In this document: positions 63,592-64,000 of the stretch, piece by piece
Position numbering within the stretch: the first letter of the stretch is position 1
How the letters are laid out: every line of letters begins with the position of its first letter
NCBI GenBank assembly: GCA_964017195.1
Contig: OZ024892.1
Location: 4,136,366 to 4,200,365 of the forward strand
DNA: 64,000 nucleotides
Reading direction: 5' to 3'
From: Siderastrea radians
Taxonomy: Eukaryota; Cnidaria; Anthozoa; Scleractinia; Rhizangiidae
Made by a program: the position numbers and the translations under genes
Notes under the pieces: generated by a model
Databases searched by the model: none
What the model was told of the DNA's origin: nothing
The model's input: only the letters and a program-made list of their open reading frames with translations

Positions 63592-64000
63592 CTATAAACA
63601 GAAATAAAACTGGGCAATGCAGCTGCTAATGAAGAGAAAAAGTTAAAGCAGCTAATGCAGTGTCCTACACAATGAAGCTGGGAGATCTTGGAATGCAATT
63701 ACTAGGTGACGGGTGATTTAACTCAACTTATGCTGAGTTTATACTAGGCTGAAACATGCTTGCTCTGATCACGAATGAAACATGTTTCACCGTGTTAAGT
63801 GTTCACAATGCATTGCATGAATGATGATTGAAACATGTTTATTCTGACCATGATTGAAAGGTAAGACAAAACATGTTAAACAGGGTGGCCAAGAATGGAG
63901 AAGAAACAAGTGCCTGAAAGATCCTTAATTGGGGCTACAATGAGACAATATTTATTTCATATATCGGCTGATGACGAAATACATGGGCAGTTATTGGTTA

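Overview
The window looks like nuclear DNA of a cnidarian, most likely an anthozoan such as a stony coral (inference). The support is AT-rich DNA, small spliced exons with GT/AG borders, animal signalling ligands, many foldback/MITE elements and tRNA-derived SINEs, and no bacterial-style gene packing. I rebuilt genes by joining short open stretches at splice signals and checking that codon phase is kept across every join.

Layout: (1) 426-1489 (-): two exons of an FGF-family ligand whose 3' end lies beyond the left edge. (2) About 1.6-17.3 kb: mostly non-coding, with degenerate tandem repeats and a tRNA-related hairpin element. (3) 17375-25435 (+): gene A, a seven-exon secreted protein with a duplicated cystine-knot-like module; its last exon appears frameshifted. 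(4) 27035-29412 (+): a two-exon TGF-beta sensu stricto ligand with signal peptide, latency-type prodomain, furin site and mature domain; a TGA stands exactly where the second Cys of the conserved Cys-Cys pair belongs, and 34 conserved codons follow in frame. (5) 36478-31191 (-): gene B, an intact seven-exon paralogue of gene A in opposite orientation, so the TGF-beta gene lies between two paralogous knot genes. (6) 37784-57135 (+): a 17-exon, 580-residue type I membrane protein made of an Ig domain plus a phospholipase-B1-like SGNH domain whose catalytic Ser is Thr and whose block III Asn is Glu. It is a probable pseudoenzyme ectodomain receptor or adhesion molecule. (7) 63591-60260 (-): ERH (enhancer of rudimentary homologue), three coding exons; the exon carrying the initiator ATG was not found and is probably beyond the right edge.

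The first five genes encode secreted or surface proteins, four of them putative growth-factor-like ligands (FGF, knot A, TGF-beta, knot B), so the left half reads as a ligand neighbourhood. The introns and gaps hold several repeat families: four copies of a ~205 bp TAA-flanked MITE, two hAT-like MITEs with visible 10 and 9 bp target duplications on either side of the TGF-beta gene, SINE heads, large palindromes and a ~110 bp satellite-like unit seen at several loci. No rRNA, CRISPR array or intact transposase was seen.
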